A model generated the notes under the pieces. That model saw only the letters and a list, made by a program, of their open reading frames with translations. It was not told the DNA's origin and made no database searches. From Sweltsa coloradensis (lineage: Eukaryota; Arthropoda; Insecta; Plecoptera; Chloroperlidae): a stretch of DNA of 64,000 nt. The stretch is taken from positions 1-64,000 of the forward strand of contig JAMZAV010003102.1 in NCBI GenBank assembly GCA_024449915.1. The letters run 5' to 3'. Positions 31,817 to 42,575 of this stretch are shown piece after piece (positions within the stretch are counted from its first letter, which is position 1; every line of letters begins with the position of its first letter). The position numbers and the translations under genes were made by a program.

Positions 31817-32062
31817 TCATCTGTGTAGGCCATCAGCTGCCATAAAAGTATAGCCAGTCACCAAATACTTGGACTCAATTTCTTGAATGGGACAACTTTG
31901 TAAATTTACCAGATAGAATAGGGCAGAAAACAAAAACCAGTTCTTGTTTTGCCCCGAGCAATTGTCTAACCAAAATATTACCTTTGTAGCATCTCTGTGT
32001 ATGTCCAGTATTTTGAGGAAAGCACAAGCCACCTCCTCAGCACTTCGACTCGCGATCGTCAT
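31817..32062 (-). pseudogene. Transposase-like fragment with DNCSGQNKN motif
   Basis: On the minus strand, VIFWLDNCSGQNKNW is followed by SKYLVTGYTFMAADGLHR. The W-x-D-N-C-x-G-Q-N-K-N and G-x-T-x-x-x-x-D-x-x-H pair is a recurrent DDE-like core in uncharacterised animal transposon proteins; I do not know the superfamily with certainty. It is truncated on the 3' side at the border of the abnormal block that begins at about 32070. Confidence 0.5.
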
Positions 32063-32464
32063 CCCAAAAACAACTTAAAATGTTTTTCTTTAAACCCCCT
32101 TTCCTTCATATTAGCGAAAAATTCTTAAAAAAACAACTAAACGAGGACAGAAAGAAGACTTAATATTGGCACTTTGGGTAGTAACCAATTTTTTAAAAGG
32201 GTCTGTGGAAAAACAAAAGGGTTTTGGAAGGGTCGTTACATTTTTCCCTTTTTTCTGTATACAATCGGGGCCTTATTGTGGGCCAAGTTCTTAGCTGTCT
32301 TTTTTCCCCCGTTTTCCCAAATTTTCCCGAGTAAAAAACCTATTTACTCACTCATTTTTCTCCCATGGGGTTTCCCCCCCCCCCGAAAAAAATTAATATT
32401 CTTTTTGGCGTTTTTTTTTTGCGGAAAAACCTCTTAAAATGCAGAGCCCCCTTCAAACTGGGGG

Positions 32465-32830
32465 GGGCCATAAAAATTCCCAACCCGGGGAAAAACTTCT
32501 CGTGGTCTCGTGGTTTGGCCCCGTGATTAAGGGGTTTTATCCCTAAAACAAATTTGGCGAGCTATGGGTCGTCAAAGGGGAACTTTCCCAACCCTTTGAT
32601 TACCCCCCCGACGGCAAAGGGGGGGAAAAACAATGAAAACAGGGGGACGGTTTGAGGGACACAGACGGAGACAAACCCACGACGTGGGGGAACCCATGCC
32701 CCCCATTCGTTGTGGCTGGTTGGGACCAGCACGGGCCTGTCCACCCTTGCCCCCCCGCGTCACCCATTACGTCCCTCCCTTCGTCTCGATTAGCCAAGTT
32801 GCAAAATATAAGGACGTTTAAGAAATATAA
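32465..32830 (+). mobile_element. SINE-A, distorted copy
   Basis: Start GGGGGGCCATAAAAATTCCC and end GATTAGCCAAGTTGC are recognisable. The middle carries many run-length changes. Confidence 0.75.
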
Positions 32831-34384
32831 AAAAAAAAAAAAAAATAAAAATATTTTCCATCTTTCCCCCGTTTTTTTGAAAAAACGCTTTAAAAAGGGA
32901 CCCCCTCCAAAACCGCCCGGGGTAACAACTCCCCCAAACTTCTTTGATTGCCCCTATTCTCGAGAGCATCAAACGAATTCAGGGGCCTTTACCCTTTAAA
33001 AAATTTTTGAACTTTAGCAAATTTTCTTGGCTTCTTTCCCAAAACCTTTGGATAAGAAAGCCTTTTGTATGCTTCACCCAAACCCCCACTCTCGCTATTT
33101 AGCGGTAAAAAAACCCTGGGTTTATAAAAACCCCCCGGACATGACTTCTACTTCTCTTTTACTTGGGGATTAAAAACCCTAAATCCCCCCTTTTGGTTTA
33201 GGATCTCATATTTAAATTTAATTTAAATTTAATTAAAAAATTATGCCCCCCCCCTTTGCTGTTCAAAATTTTGTTTATAGATTTTGGGGGTATGAAGATT
33301 TGGTGTTTGTTGGTAAATGGAATGGTTCTTCCGCAAAACGTACTCTTGGGGCTCGTGGCCCTGGATTGGTATTGAAATGGGGGGGGGAAATTACTAATGG
33401 GATGGGGGAAAAGCTTTTGGGTTTTGAAAAAAACTGGTTTGAATAAGTTTTGAGGCCCAGCGTTGTTGTGACTGTCGTCTTTCGGTCTTGAGCAAAGAGG
33501 TTACGACGGTGTTTTGAAAACGGGCGACGTCCCTCCGGGGCTGAGGGGTTTTAGAATTTTTTGTTTTTTTTTTTTTTGGGGGGATCAGGGACCGCTTCAC
33601 TCCCCTTATTCTTCATTTTTAAATTTAAAGGGTTTTCCCATCTTTTCATCTTGATGACAAATAAAAAATTATCCGACGCAAAATAGCGAAATTCTTCTTC
33701 ATTGAGGGGTTGGGGGTTTCAGCTACTCCAAGTAGATCCCGAAACAAAATTAACAATAATTGTAGTTATTTTTTTTGTTATAGGACGATTTTTGATTTCA
33801 TATTTTGTGAACAATAATTTTTATAATCTTAAAATTTTTCATAAAGTTTTAATTTTTTTAAAAATTTACTACCTAAGAATAACAAAAATTTTGGGTTTTT
33901 GGGGAGGCCCATAGGAAAAGAGAATTACCCAATGTGTACGCAGTCCCTTTTAAAACCCTATAATCTGTACCAATTTTGATTTTTAAACGATTAACGTCTT
34001 TTTTTAATGCATTAAGGTTTTTCAAATTCAAAATTTTTTTCACTCGATCCAATACTTTGTACAGATATAACCCCTCTTGGGAGAGGGGGAAGGGAATAAT
34101 CCTTAATAATAACTACTATGCACATGATTATAAATTAATAATTCGTATGTGTTAATTAGAAAGAAATTTGGGAAGTGAGCAATTAAGTAAATAATTGTTT
34201 GGTATATTTAACAATATAGTTTAAGTAAGAGAAGAAAAGTTGAAGGAGTTTTTGTAAATTTCAATCAAATTTTAGTGGCAGTGATAAAAAAGGGGTAAAA
34301 AACCCCTTGTAGATAAGCTTTTTACTTTATACTGTGTGTTACATATTTAATAGTACCCAGAGGGTGGGGTTAAAAAAAAGCGGG

Positions 34385-34745
34385 GCCCTTTCAAATTCCA
34401 ACTCGACACCTTCCCGGGGTTTTGGGCCCCTTGAATAGGGGATTTTCCCACTCCCTAAAACTAAGGGCGAGTTCGGGGTCGTCGTGGGGAAACCCCCTTT
34501 CCCTTTGACAAACCTCCCCGAGGGTGACGACAAAGACAACAGGGGGGGGAAACGGATAAAGGGAAAACAGAGGACACGAAAAGACGGGGGGGAACCCCCT
34601 GCCCTCCCCTTTAAGCTTTTTGGCTGGTTCTGACCAGCACAGGCCTGTCCCCCCTTGCCCCCCCGCGTTATCCCTTACGTCCCTCCCTTCGTCTCGTTTA
34701 AAGCCAAGTTGCATAAAAAATGGACGAAAAAGCAATATCCAACCC
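34385..34745 (+). mobile_element. SINE-A, distorted copy
   Basis: It begins CCCTTTCAAATTCCAACTCG, keeps CTGGTTCTGACCAGCACAGG and ends GCAATATCCAACCCC. Run-length distortion is present throughout. Confidence 0.75.
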
Positions 34746-34904
34746 CCAATTTAAAACAAAAGCAGGTTACAAATTTTTCATGAAAGCAGAGGCAGGGGCC
34801 CAAAAATGGTTTTATACTTTAAAAAGGGCATTCCCGTTTTCCCCCACTGCAGCAGATTTGCAGCGGACGTGCTAGAACGGTTGGCAGGGGATTTAAATTG
34901 CTGG

Positions 34905-35075
34905 AGACGCCCAACGAGGGGGGGAACCCCTACCCCCCCCATACGCTTGGGGGCTGGTTTGACCGGGCACAGGCCTGCCCCCCCCTTGCCCCCCCGCGTC
35001 ATTTTTTAAACGTCCCCCCCCTTCGTTCGATTAGCCAAGTTGCAAAAAAATATGAACTTTTAAGAAATTTCCAAC
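34905..35075 (+). mobile_element. SINE-A 3' part, distorted
   Basis: GAGGGGGGGAACCCC, CGGGCACAGGCCTGCC and TTAGCCAAGTTGC are recognisable. The 5' half is absent. Confidence 0.65.
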
Positions 35076-36275
35076 CCAATCCGCGCGGTAAAAAATTTTT
35101 CTAGGAGCTGTGTCTTGGCCTAATTTTAGATTTCGATCTCAGTTCCACCCCAATTGTAAGAAAAATGGAGCTTTTTTCGGAAGATTTTTTAAGGGAACGT
35201 TATGTTTACGCCCTCAAGTATTTCCTGTATGATGGTAGTGATCAATATTTTTCATGTCTTCAAAAAAGTTCTAAACTATGAAAAAACTATGTTCGTTAGT
35301 CGACAAAAGCTTCAGTGTGTGGTTTTTAATTTGTGTTTTTTCTTTTCGAAGGCCAAAGGTTTTAGCTTGGGGGTAAGCATGCACGAAAAAAACTTCCCGG
35401 AGTCCCCTACATGGATTTTCCTGTATTGGTAGAGTAACGAGGTAAAAATTTTTTTTACGAGCAGGTTGCTGTCACCGCCACAAGTTTTGAGATAACCCGT
35501 TTATTGCATTATCTGACCCCTTTAACGGTCCCTCTTTCCCCCCTTTTTCATTTTGGGGTTTCCCCCAAAAAAGGGAAATAGAAGAAAAAACCCCCAAATT
35601 ACCACAAAACCCAAATTTTTTCCAAAAAACAAAGGGGAAAAATAGTGGGAAAAAAATGAACACTCAACAAAAAAAAACTATCATCCAGTAAGTATTCTTC
35701 AGTTTTTTCCCAAACAAAAATTTTAGAAAAAAAATTGTACAAATAAAACTTGCTATTTCCTTTGGCACAGTAGTAGGGGCCAAATGAATACAAATTGCCC
35801 AAAATAGGGTTTTTTCTTGGTGAATCAATTTCTACAGCAAAAAGGAGCTATCAAGGGAAAAAGGGTTTAAATTCACAAAATCCCTTTTTTTTTTGGGAAA
35901 GGGTTTCTTGCTTATATGTTTAAAAAGCCGACCTGCTACACCCGTGACAACAAAACCCGTGAACCCGGAATAAAGATTTGGGGGTTTTTTACCTCAAGGG
36001 CCCGAAAAAAAAATCAAATAAAAAAAAAGGTTTTAAATTTAGAAAAGCATAGAAAAGGTCCCGAGGGGCCAATTATGGGAAAGCCCTCACTAAAATTAAA
36101 ACTTGTTAAAACTAAGGGCCACAAAGTGGTTTAAAATGTGTCTTAAAAGTATTTTTAAACCTTATAGCTTTTTTATATTAGTCTAAAAGGTTAAAAAAGG
36201 GAAAAAAAAAATGCCGGTCCCTTTCTTTCATGTCGTGTTGGTTGAGATGGAAAATTTCAAAATATACAAAAACCT

Positions 36276-36653
36276 TTAAAAAAAATTTGCCCTTTCTGTG
36301 AAAAATCCTGGTAAGAGCAAGGAACTAAGCAAACATGATGTTGAAATTCCCAAAACACCTTTCTTGCCACTGAAAAATTGACCTTTGGGTTTGGAAAAAA
36401 AGTATTTTGATGTAAATTTTTTTTCCAAAAAACGTTGGATTTTTGGAATAGTTTTTTTTACAACCCCGTGGCCCAATCCATCCAAAGGGTAGATCCTCTC
36501 TCCAGTTAAACCCTTTGTAGTGAGACCAGTTGCTACATTTTTCCCCATCAAATTTAAAACCCCGGGGGATGCGTTTCCGCTACCTTTGTTCTTAAAAAAT
36601 TTGGGGGAACATGGTGCCCAGATAACGATTTGACTAGTTCCAATGCAATGCAT
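36276..36653 (-). pseudogene. Possible piggyBac-like transposase fragment in the distorted block
   Basis: The minus-strand frame has GLGHGVVKKTIPK followed by YFFSKPKGQFF and GVLGISTS. The spacing recalls the G-x-x-V-V...Y-x-D-N-x-F-T-S...L...G-T motifs of piggyBac transposases, but key residues are not readable in this unreliable sequence. Low confidence. Confidence 0.3.
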
Positions 36654-37639
36654 GTGGGAAAGAAATTTGGGGATCCCCTTCCCTCTACCAACAGTGTATT
36701 TTTTTGATATAAAAATTTTCCAGAGTAGAAGGGCGTAAATAAATGTGTCTTTTCACAGGGGTAAAAATAAAAAAAAAAATTTTTTTTTTCAAAGTTGCAT
36801 GTAATTGCATGCTTTTCTGCCCGGAGGAGAAAATTTAAACAGGTTTAAACCTATATTATTTAGAACAAAAAAAAATTGTTGGAAAGTGGAAATTTTGTAG
36901 CAGCCTAAAACATACCCGATGAGATATTCCGCCCCGAATGTAGAAAAAAGTTATGTTAAATACAAGAAATATTTTTCGTTTCTAACAACCGCCCGGGAAA
37001 AAATTTTAAAAATTTTTTGGGAAAAGGGGCAATAACGGGGTGTGTCAATGTGTGAAAAAAATTTTATGAAACCGGTTTTTTAAAGGGGTATTTAACATTG
37101 TTTAAATTTTAGGACGGAGCTTAAGGGCCCCGGAAATTTTTAAAAAGGGGTTAGAATTCCCGACCAGATCAAATCAAAAAAAATAATATTTTTTAAAGGT
37201 TCCCCTTGGGAACCCTTTACCTTAAGATGCCCTGCAAAATATGCTATGCCGCTTTTTGGGTCGCCTAAATAATTTTAAAACTTCCCAAAATCCCAAAAAA
37301 ACTCAAATTAATAGTTTTTTATAACGGTTATAGTTTAAAGCCCCCAAAAACCCCCAAATTTTTAAAAGGGAAAGAATATCTCTTAGCAATTTTTTTAAAT
37401 AAATCAAAACAAAAAAACTTTCTTTAAACTTTCTTTATCTTTAAAAAAAATAATAAAAAAAATTTTTCGAATCAAATCACAAAAAAAGAGGGGCCCCCAA
37501 ATGCCATTTTTTAATTTCGACCCCCAAAAAGACGACGGGCAAAAACGGCAAAAATTTTAACCCCTCGTGGTTTTTCGGGAATAAATAGCCCTCGACAAGT
37601 TCGTTTGGTGTTATCGTTTATCTTGGGTTTTCCCTGGTT

Positions 37640-38047
37640 TTTAAAAAAAAAAATGTCCCAACAGGCCCGAGGGGGGACCCCTGCTTCTGGTGGACTTCCC
37701 CCGGCGGAACTCGGAAATTTTTGAGAATCCCCCCGGCCGGAACCCCCCCCCATCGACGGTCCCGGACCTGCTTCGTTCCCTTTTCCTTGGGTTCCAAACC
37801 CCATGGCCAACATTGGAGTTTTTTGCCCTCTTCGGGCATTTGGGTTTTTGCACCTCATGCAGCTTTTTAACAGAAGCTGTTTTTCGTGGTCAGGTCCGGC
37901 CTTCGGAAGCAACACGTTTCTTTTTAAAGAGGTTTGCCACCCCTGCTCCCCGCCAAAGTGCAATGGTTTGTCAACACCAAAGAACTGATAGTCGCTCCCG
38001 TCGACTCCACTGCAACAAATTTGAAACCATTTTTTTAAAATTTTCAT
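37640..38047 (-). pseudogene. Unidentified coding trace in the distorted block
   Basis: About 38047-37850 on the minus strand reads more protein-like than its surroundings, with a basic Cys pair (SCMRCKNPN) as in a C-terminal zinc-binding region of some transposases. It may be the 3' end of the piggyBac-like gene suspected at 36276-36653. Run-length errors prevent assignment. Confidence 0.25.
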
Positions 38048-38155
38048 AAGGTGGGGAACCCATCAGACTAGTTTAAAAATTTTTTTAAATATTTAGTTTA
38101 TAAAACAAAGGACATATTTTTTTCAATTATGATTGAATATCGGATATTGCCAAAA

Positions 38156-38510
38156 CTATTTATTACTTATACCCGGGGCATATTTTCTGCTAACGTCGGA
38201 TTCGTCCACGTCACTCGTGGAAGTCGAATCCAGAAGCACCTCCTCTTCATCGATGAAAGGTAAATGGTGATCTAAGAACTCCGGTGGGGCCTCGAGCTCC
38301 GCCAGCGCCAGGTCGTGAGTCCCGGCTGTTGAGATGCTGGCCAGGTGCCTTGGTATGCAAATCGTTCTTTGTCGTCTCGCGTGATGGCTCATCATGTTCG
38401 TCTTCCCTACATATAAGTTTTAGTAGGATGTGAACAGACTCGGGTATTTTACGTTCACAGTGCTTTTGATCGATGCCTTCTATAAAGCTATGCCAAGGAG
38501 TATCTTTCAA
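38156..38510 (-). pseudogene. Coding remnant with acidic C-terminus, unidentified
   Basis: Two minus-strand frames overlap: the first from 38510 (WHSFIEGIDQKHCERKIPES, then ESVHILLKLI), the second ending at 38156 with an acidic, Ser-rich tail (EEEVLLDSTSTSDVDESD). A frame change between them near 38370 would give one protein. Such acidic tails are common in MADF/Myb-type partner proteins of transposons, but the identity is not shown. Confidence 0.35.
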
Positions 38511-38828
38511 ACCGGCGCGGATTTTTAACGCTACTCTATAACCCCCTGATGCAAACAGAATGCTTACACTTACAAAAACTGTCTATATTGGCGAGTAATA
38601 TCGAAACCAAATAATTGCAATAGCTCATTCATTGTTAATTGCTAATAGCCCAGTGAACAGACATCAAATGGACGGACATATACATAAACAAATTGACCCA
38701 TACCCTTAAGTACAGTTATCAAATGATAATGAACTCACCATCCTTCCTGAGAAGTAAAGATAACAAAAAACGTCTGAATCACTGTCGAACTGTTTCACTC
38801 GAACACTCTTTACACTCGGAGATATTTA
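38511..38828. other. Spacer
   Basis: Nothing recognised; normal sequence texture returns here after the distorted block. Confidence 0.4.
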
Positions 38829-38860
38829 GGGCCGGTTGCACCAAGTTCAGCTCACGAGTT
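38829..38860 (+). mobile_element. Left terminal inverted repeat of a Harbinger-type transposon
   Basis: GGGCCGGTTGCACCAAGTTC, preceded by TTA, has the form I know from PIF/Harbinger ends (GGGCCGGTTGCA, with a 3-bp TWA target). The matching right end was not found in the window. A transposase exon follows at 39110. Confidence 0.6.
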
Positions 38861-39109
38861 TAAACTCCGTGAGGCTCTTTGAACAAGAGCGCGCGTTTCA
38901 CCACCGCTAATCTCGAGTTCACCGCTGTCTAAACTCGAGTTCTACTGAACGACCACAAATATAACTCGTCCACCGGTGAACCCGTGCGAAGAACGAGAGA
39001 AACCAACAAGGCCGGTGTTGTCATGTCAAATTGATTTTGAGGTGAAAGTTTATTAGTTTTAAAACTTAACATTCATTATTAGATACCACTTGACGATAAG
39101 TGAATAGTA

Positions 39110-39310
39110 ATGGCAGGTAACGTTTCTTATATGGAATTCCCATCGGACGATGACGAGAAGATAGTTCATTTTATGCAAAGACAACAAATTCGTCCCTGGG
39201 TCATCAAGGAACGACGCAAATATTTCGATAGTTTTCAACACGATTCCGCTTATTCGGTTCTAGAGGTATTAAAACGCATAGAACATCAATTAGAGTTCTT
39301 AACTGACAAG
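39110..39310 (+). CDS. Harbinger transposase exon 1
   Basis: The frame starts at ATG 39110 (MAGNVSYMEFPSDDDEK), continues through RPWVIKERRKYFDSF and ends LEVLKRIEHQLEFLTDK at a consensus donor (AAGTGAGTAGG) at 39310. R-x-x-x-x-R-x-x-x-Y-F followed by the V-L-x-x-x-I-E-x-x-L-E-x-x-T-D helix is the N-terminal region of HARBI1-like nucleases. No frame break is seen. The next exon is not found; palindromic low-complexity DNA follows. It begins 280 bp inside the transposon end at 38829. Confidence 0.6.
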
Positions 39311-39312
39311 TG

Positions 39313-39960
39313 AGTAGGCCATGCCCTAGGCCTAGGACTTAAAACCTTGGTGGTAGGGTAGGCCTAGGCCTAGCCTAGGCCCTAGTCCTACATAGAACAT
39401 CAAGGCATTGGATACACAAAGATCAAGGCCTAGAGCATAGGGCCGACGCCTAGCCTACATAGAACATCAAAAAGTGAGTTGCGAGTAGGCCCCTAGCCAT
39501 ACAAATATAGGCCCGTGCCCTAAGACTAGGGCTACCTAATAGGTATGCCTAGGCCCCTAAACCTTTGGTGGTAGGGCTAAGGCACTAGGCAGCTAGACCA
39601 AGGCCCCTAGCCCATATTTTGATAGGCGTTAGGCCCTAGCCCTAGGCTCAGGTTATCTTAAACTTGACAAGCATAGGCAACTAGGCCTAGCCTAGTAGGC
39701 CTAGGGCCTAGGCCTACTAGGGTCTACTAGCCAAGGATTGTAGACGCAGCGCAGCCAAGCCAAGGCGGCTATGCGTAGGTCTAGGCTAGGACTCTAGGCC
39801 TATGAAATCATATCCTTACCAATGACTTAGGTCGGCTACATCGTAGGCTCTACTCGTAGTAGTAAATATATAATTTGATGTTGGCCTAGCCTACGGTAGG
39901 CAAAGCCAGCAGTCAATATTCAAATATTACAATATTATTAATAGAGTTAATATTTAATAC
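39313..39960. repeat. TAGGCCTA/CCTAGG palindrome-dense low-complexity DNA
   Basis: About 600 bp densely packed with AGGCCTA, CCTAGGCCTAG and GGCCCTAG words, many of them perfect palindromes. There is no fixed period and no coding potential. It follows the Harbinger exon donor and may be intronic. Confidence 0.8.
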
Positions 39961-39977
39961 AATTCAGAAGTTAAAAA

Positions 39978-40056
39978 ATCCTTCCCGATCGGGGTTCGAA
40001 CCTGAGTCACCCACATTCCAGGTAGGCGCCTTATCCAACTAGACCACCGAAGACGG
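39978..40056 (-). tRNA. tRNA-like sequence, probably a pseudogene or SINE relic
   Basis: Minus strand: A-box-like GTGGTCTAGTTGGATAAGG, a 5-bp anticodon stem around CTGGAAT (anticodon would be GGA), then a T-loop GGTTCGAACC. The acceptor stem has mismatches and the variable arm is short for a serine tRNA, so function is doubtful. Confidence 0.5.
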
Positions 40057-40082
40057 TAACTATTTAACTTTTGAATTGAGGC

Positions 40083-40349
40083 GGTGTGTGGGTCGCCGTC
40101 GGGGAACTTTCCCCTTCCCTTCGACTATCTCCCCGACGGCGACGACAATGACAACACGGACGGATTATGACACAGACGGAGACGACCACGACGTGGGGAA
40201 ACCCCAGCCCTCCCCATACGCTTGTGGCTGGTTCAGACCAGCACAGGCCTGTCCACCCCTTGTCCCCCCCACGTCATCCCTTACGTCCCTCTCTTCGTCT
40301 CGATTAGCCAAGTTGCATAAATATGAGACGTTAAGCAATATCCAATCAA
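40083..40349 (+). mobile_element. SINE-A, 5'-truncated
   Basis: It starts in the GGTCGCCGTCGGGGAAC region and ends AATATCCAATCAAAA, immediately before the TIR element at 40352. Confidence 0.8.
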
Positions 40350-40351
40350 AA

Positions 40352-41132
40352 CTGGAAAAAGGGCACATAGGCTTATGTGCCCTTTCTGTGCAAAATTGTA
40401 TAAAAGAACCGCCATGTCTTTATTTATAAGCACGCCAAGTTATAGTTCCGTATCTTCGATACAGAGGTCAGGGCAGCACAAGGAACAACCACGTGCAGCC
40501 TCCAGTGGCAGCCACTTGCCTGCGCGCCATGCGTGGTCAGCTGTTCTGTCAACTTGTTATGAAGGACGATATGTAGTGCAGTATTTCTGTTGTTTTGGCG
40601 TAAAAATTGTCGTTTTTTTGTTTATACTCTCCTATTGTTTTATGAGATACATTAATAATATGGAAGGAGGTGAAGTTAATGCTGACAGTAATTCAGAAGA
40701 CAGTGATAATGTAGGAAGTCATGTGTTAACTAGTAAACAGAAAACCAGTTTGGACGAGGAACTGGAAGAATCAGAATGATGTGATTTCCCATGTATGACC
40801 GTACATTGTAAGTTTAAAAGGTTTTAAACTTGAAAATGTTAATTCAATAAAAAAAAATTCTACTCGATTTACAAGATATAAAGGTTTTAATATACATAAG
40901 TATCCGATTGACATAAAAAGGGCACATAAACACGTATTTTTGTAACATTAATTACACCATCTTAAAGAACTGTCACAAATTAATAGTAGACTATTAGTTT
41001 TAAAGAAACGATGAAATTACCTGTTAATGTTTGTCATAGCATTGCATTTGCCTTCATGTAAACTGCAAGATGAAATAAATTTAAAGGCTATTATCTCAAT
41101 ACATGGTTTCTGTGTATGTGCCCTTTTTCCAG
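40352..41132. mobile_element. Element with 18-bp terminal inverted repeats
   Basis: The left end CTGGAAAAAGGGCACATA (40352-40369) is the reverse complement of TATGTGCCCTTTTTCCAG at 41115-41132. A third AAAAAGGGCACATA copy lies at 40917. Inside, a + frame ends with an acidic peptide (NMEGGEVNADSNSEDSDN...) before a stop at 40777; this could be the N-terminus of a lost transposase. The total of 781 bp suggests a deletion derivative. No clear target duplication. Confidence 0.6.
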
Positions 41133-41411
41133 CCACTGCCTCAATTGTAGTGTGTAGTGATTTAGTGTTGGTGTTGTTGTTTTATTTTAGTCTCTTGTGG
41201 AATACTTTTGTTGGGGGCTATGTAGGTGTTAGTGGAAGTGGGTTTGGAAGAATGGCTAGGTAGAGAAGGTGAGATTATAATTTTGTACGTCCAGTCTATT
41301 CTTATAATATTCATCATTGTATGATCAAATTAATAGACCAATAAATATTATTATTATTATTATTATTATTTAATCACAGATACACACAGAGTTAGTTGAG
41401 CGACACAACCT
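41133..41411. other. LINE or SINE 3' relic with (TTA)n tail
   Basis: AATTAATAGACCAATAAA is followed by about ten ATT units at 41345-41372, typical of a retroposon tail. No coding part is recognised. Confidence 0.4.
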
Positions 41412-41720
41412 TGGAAGCGGAGAGGCCAAAAAGATTAAGAGCGCTCACCCGTGTCTTCCGAACAGCAAACCTGCTGTTTCGATCTCCGGTTGCAATAATG
41501 GTTATGTCCGGGTTAAGATGCAGCTTCGTGACGGCTGTCTGAGCTGATGGGGCCTGAAACTGCCTAGCTGGAGTAGGTCGCGAGTTTGAAAGGGTTCGGA
41601 CATTGTTACCACCAGCCAGTCATTTTTGTGCCGCACGAGGCAAGTATATATCTGCAATGGCCATTGCGTCGCTCTTTTTCTTGTACAGTTGTACTTAAAA
41701 CTTGACATGTAATAAGAAAT
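41412..41720 (+). mobile_element. tRNA-derived SINE
   Basis: The head at 41412-41492 is serine/leucine tRNA-like: AGGCCAAAAAGATTAAGAGC (A box), a long variable-arm-like AACAGCAAACCTGCTG, and GTTTCGATCTCCGG (B box). A body of about 200 bp follows, ending near GTAATAAGAAATTAAAAAG. Boundaries of the 3' end are approximate. Confidence 0.55.
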
Positions 41721-41982
41721 TAAAAAGTTATGCTAATTACAACACATGATTGTGTGCTATCACTTGTGACACGGGGTGCATGTTGGCCACGAGGCGAAGA
41801 CCATCTTCTATGTGATGTGTGTGGCGTAGTCCAAATATATCATGTTTTATTATACTGTACATACTTCAATAATGAAAGGAAAAGTGTTATTAAAATCTAT
41901 GATGATAATGTTGTTAATTTCTTGCACAATGCAAAGCTGTTTCACATAATTTATCAATCAAAATAAAATGACAACAACACTA

Positions 41983-42035
41983 ATTTATGTGCACTGATAA
42001 CTCTACTGTTGAGTGCCCTAAAACAACACTAATAA
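41983..42035 (+). mobile_element. Decayed LINE 3' terminus
   Basis: TGTGCACTGATAACTCTAC, then GAGTGCCC and CTAATAACT match the hairpin end at 30358-30420. Confidence 0.5.
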
Positions 42036-42111
42036 CTGTCTCTTGGACTAGCGAAGGAGGGAAAGTCCATTCCCATTTCATAGGCCACTACTTCTTTGGT
42101 TCTGATGTTCA

Positions 42112-42168
42112 CTCGTCTCGATTAGCCAAGTTGCATAAATATGAGACGTTAAGCAATATCCAATCAAA
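42112..42168 (+). mobile_element. SINE-A 3' stub
   Basis: CGTCTCGATTAGCCAAGTTG through GCAATATCCAATCAAAA; the last ~57 bp only. Confidence 0.75.
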
Positions 42169-42199
42169 AATCTGATGTCATATACCCCAGGCTGGAATC

Positions 42200-42480
42200 A
42201 GGATGCTTTTGCTTTGAGTTTGCATAATCTCCATTTGCCTGTGAGATTAAGATGAAGTCCATGTATGGTGTTACAATCTTTTTCAATGGTGGTTAGATTA
42301 AGGAAGGTTACATTTTCCGTTAATGCAAATGCTGCTTTCTTTGACCAGTTTACTTGCTGGATGGTGTTATCGCGGTATGTTTTGTCGTATCTGTAGTATG
42401 GAACACTGTTTATATTTTTATTGTTGCTGGCTCCTAGGATTGGGTTGGTTCTATTAGTTAAAATGTGTCTTGACTCTCAG
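42200..42480 (-). pseudogene. SGNH/GDSL-esterase-like remnant, possibly LINE ORF1
   Basis: A minus-strand stretch without stops (about 42450-42215) reads from LTNRTNPILG through VNWSKKAAFALTENVTFLNL to HGLHLNLTGKWRLCKL. H-G-L-H-L-N-x-x-G-K is the block V (catalytic His) pattern of SGNH hydrolases, which occur in ORF1 of CR1/L2-type LINEs and in other invertebrate TEs. The Ser and Asn blocks are not present. It is truncated. Confidence 0.45.
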
Positions 42481-42575
42481 TTGCTTCATTTTGTGTAGGC
42501 TGTTTAAGTATCCATCTTTATTCCTCTGCCTCAGCAGGCTTACCAACCTTACATATTACAATATTTATGTACATC

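Larger units (their letters stand above)
32070..38060. other. Block of abnormal homopolymer-rich sequence, probably low-quality consensus
   Basis: Runs of 3-9 identical bases are far denser than elsewhere, and mixed codons are replaced by runs (for example CCCCCCCGACGGCAAAGGGG instead of the usual CCCCGACGGCGACGAC). All three SINE-A copies inside are distorted in this way, while copies outside are close to one another. Reading frames are therefore unreliable. Traces of SINE-A, a possible piggyBac fragment and AT-rich spacer can still be made out; nothing else can be supported. Confidence 0.75.

Noticed and set aside
32100..38000. An exotic mutational process or foreign low-complexity island
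   Set aside because: Distorted copies of the same SINE that is normal elsewhere make sequencing or consensus error the simpler reading.
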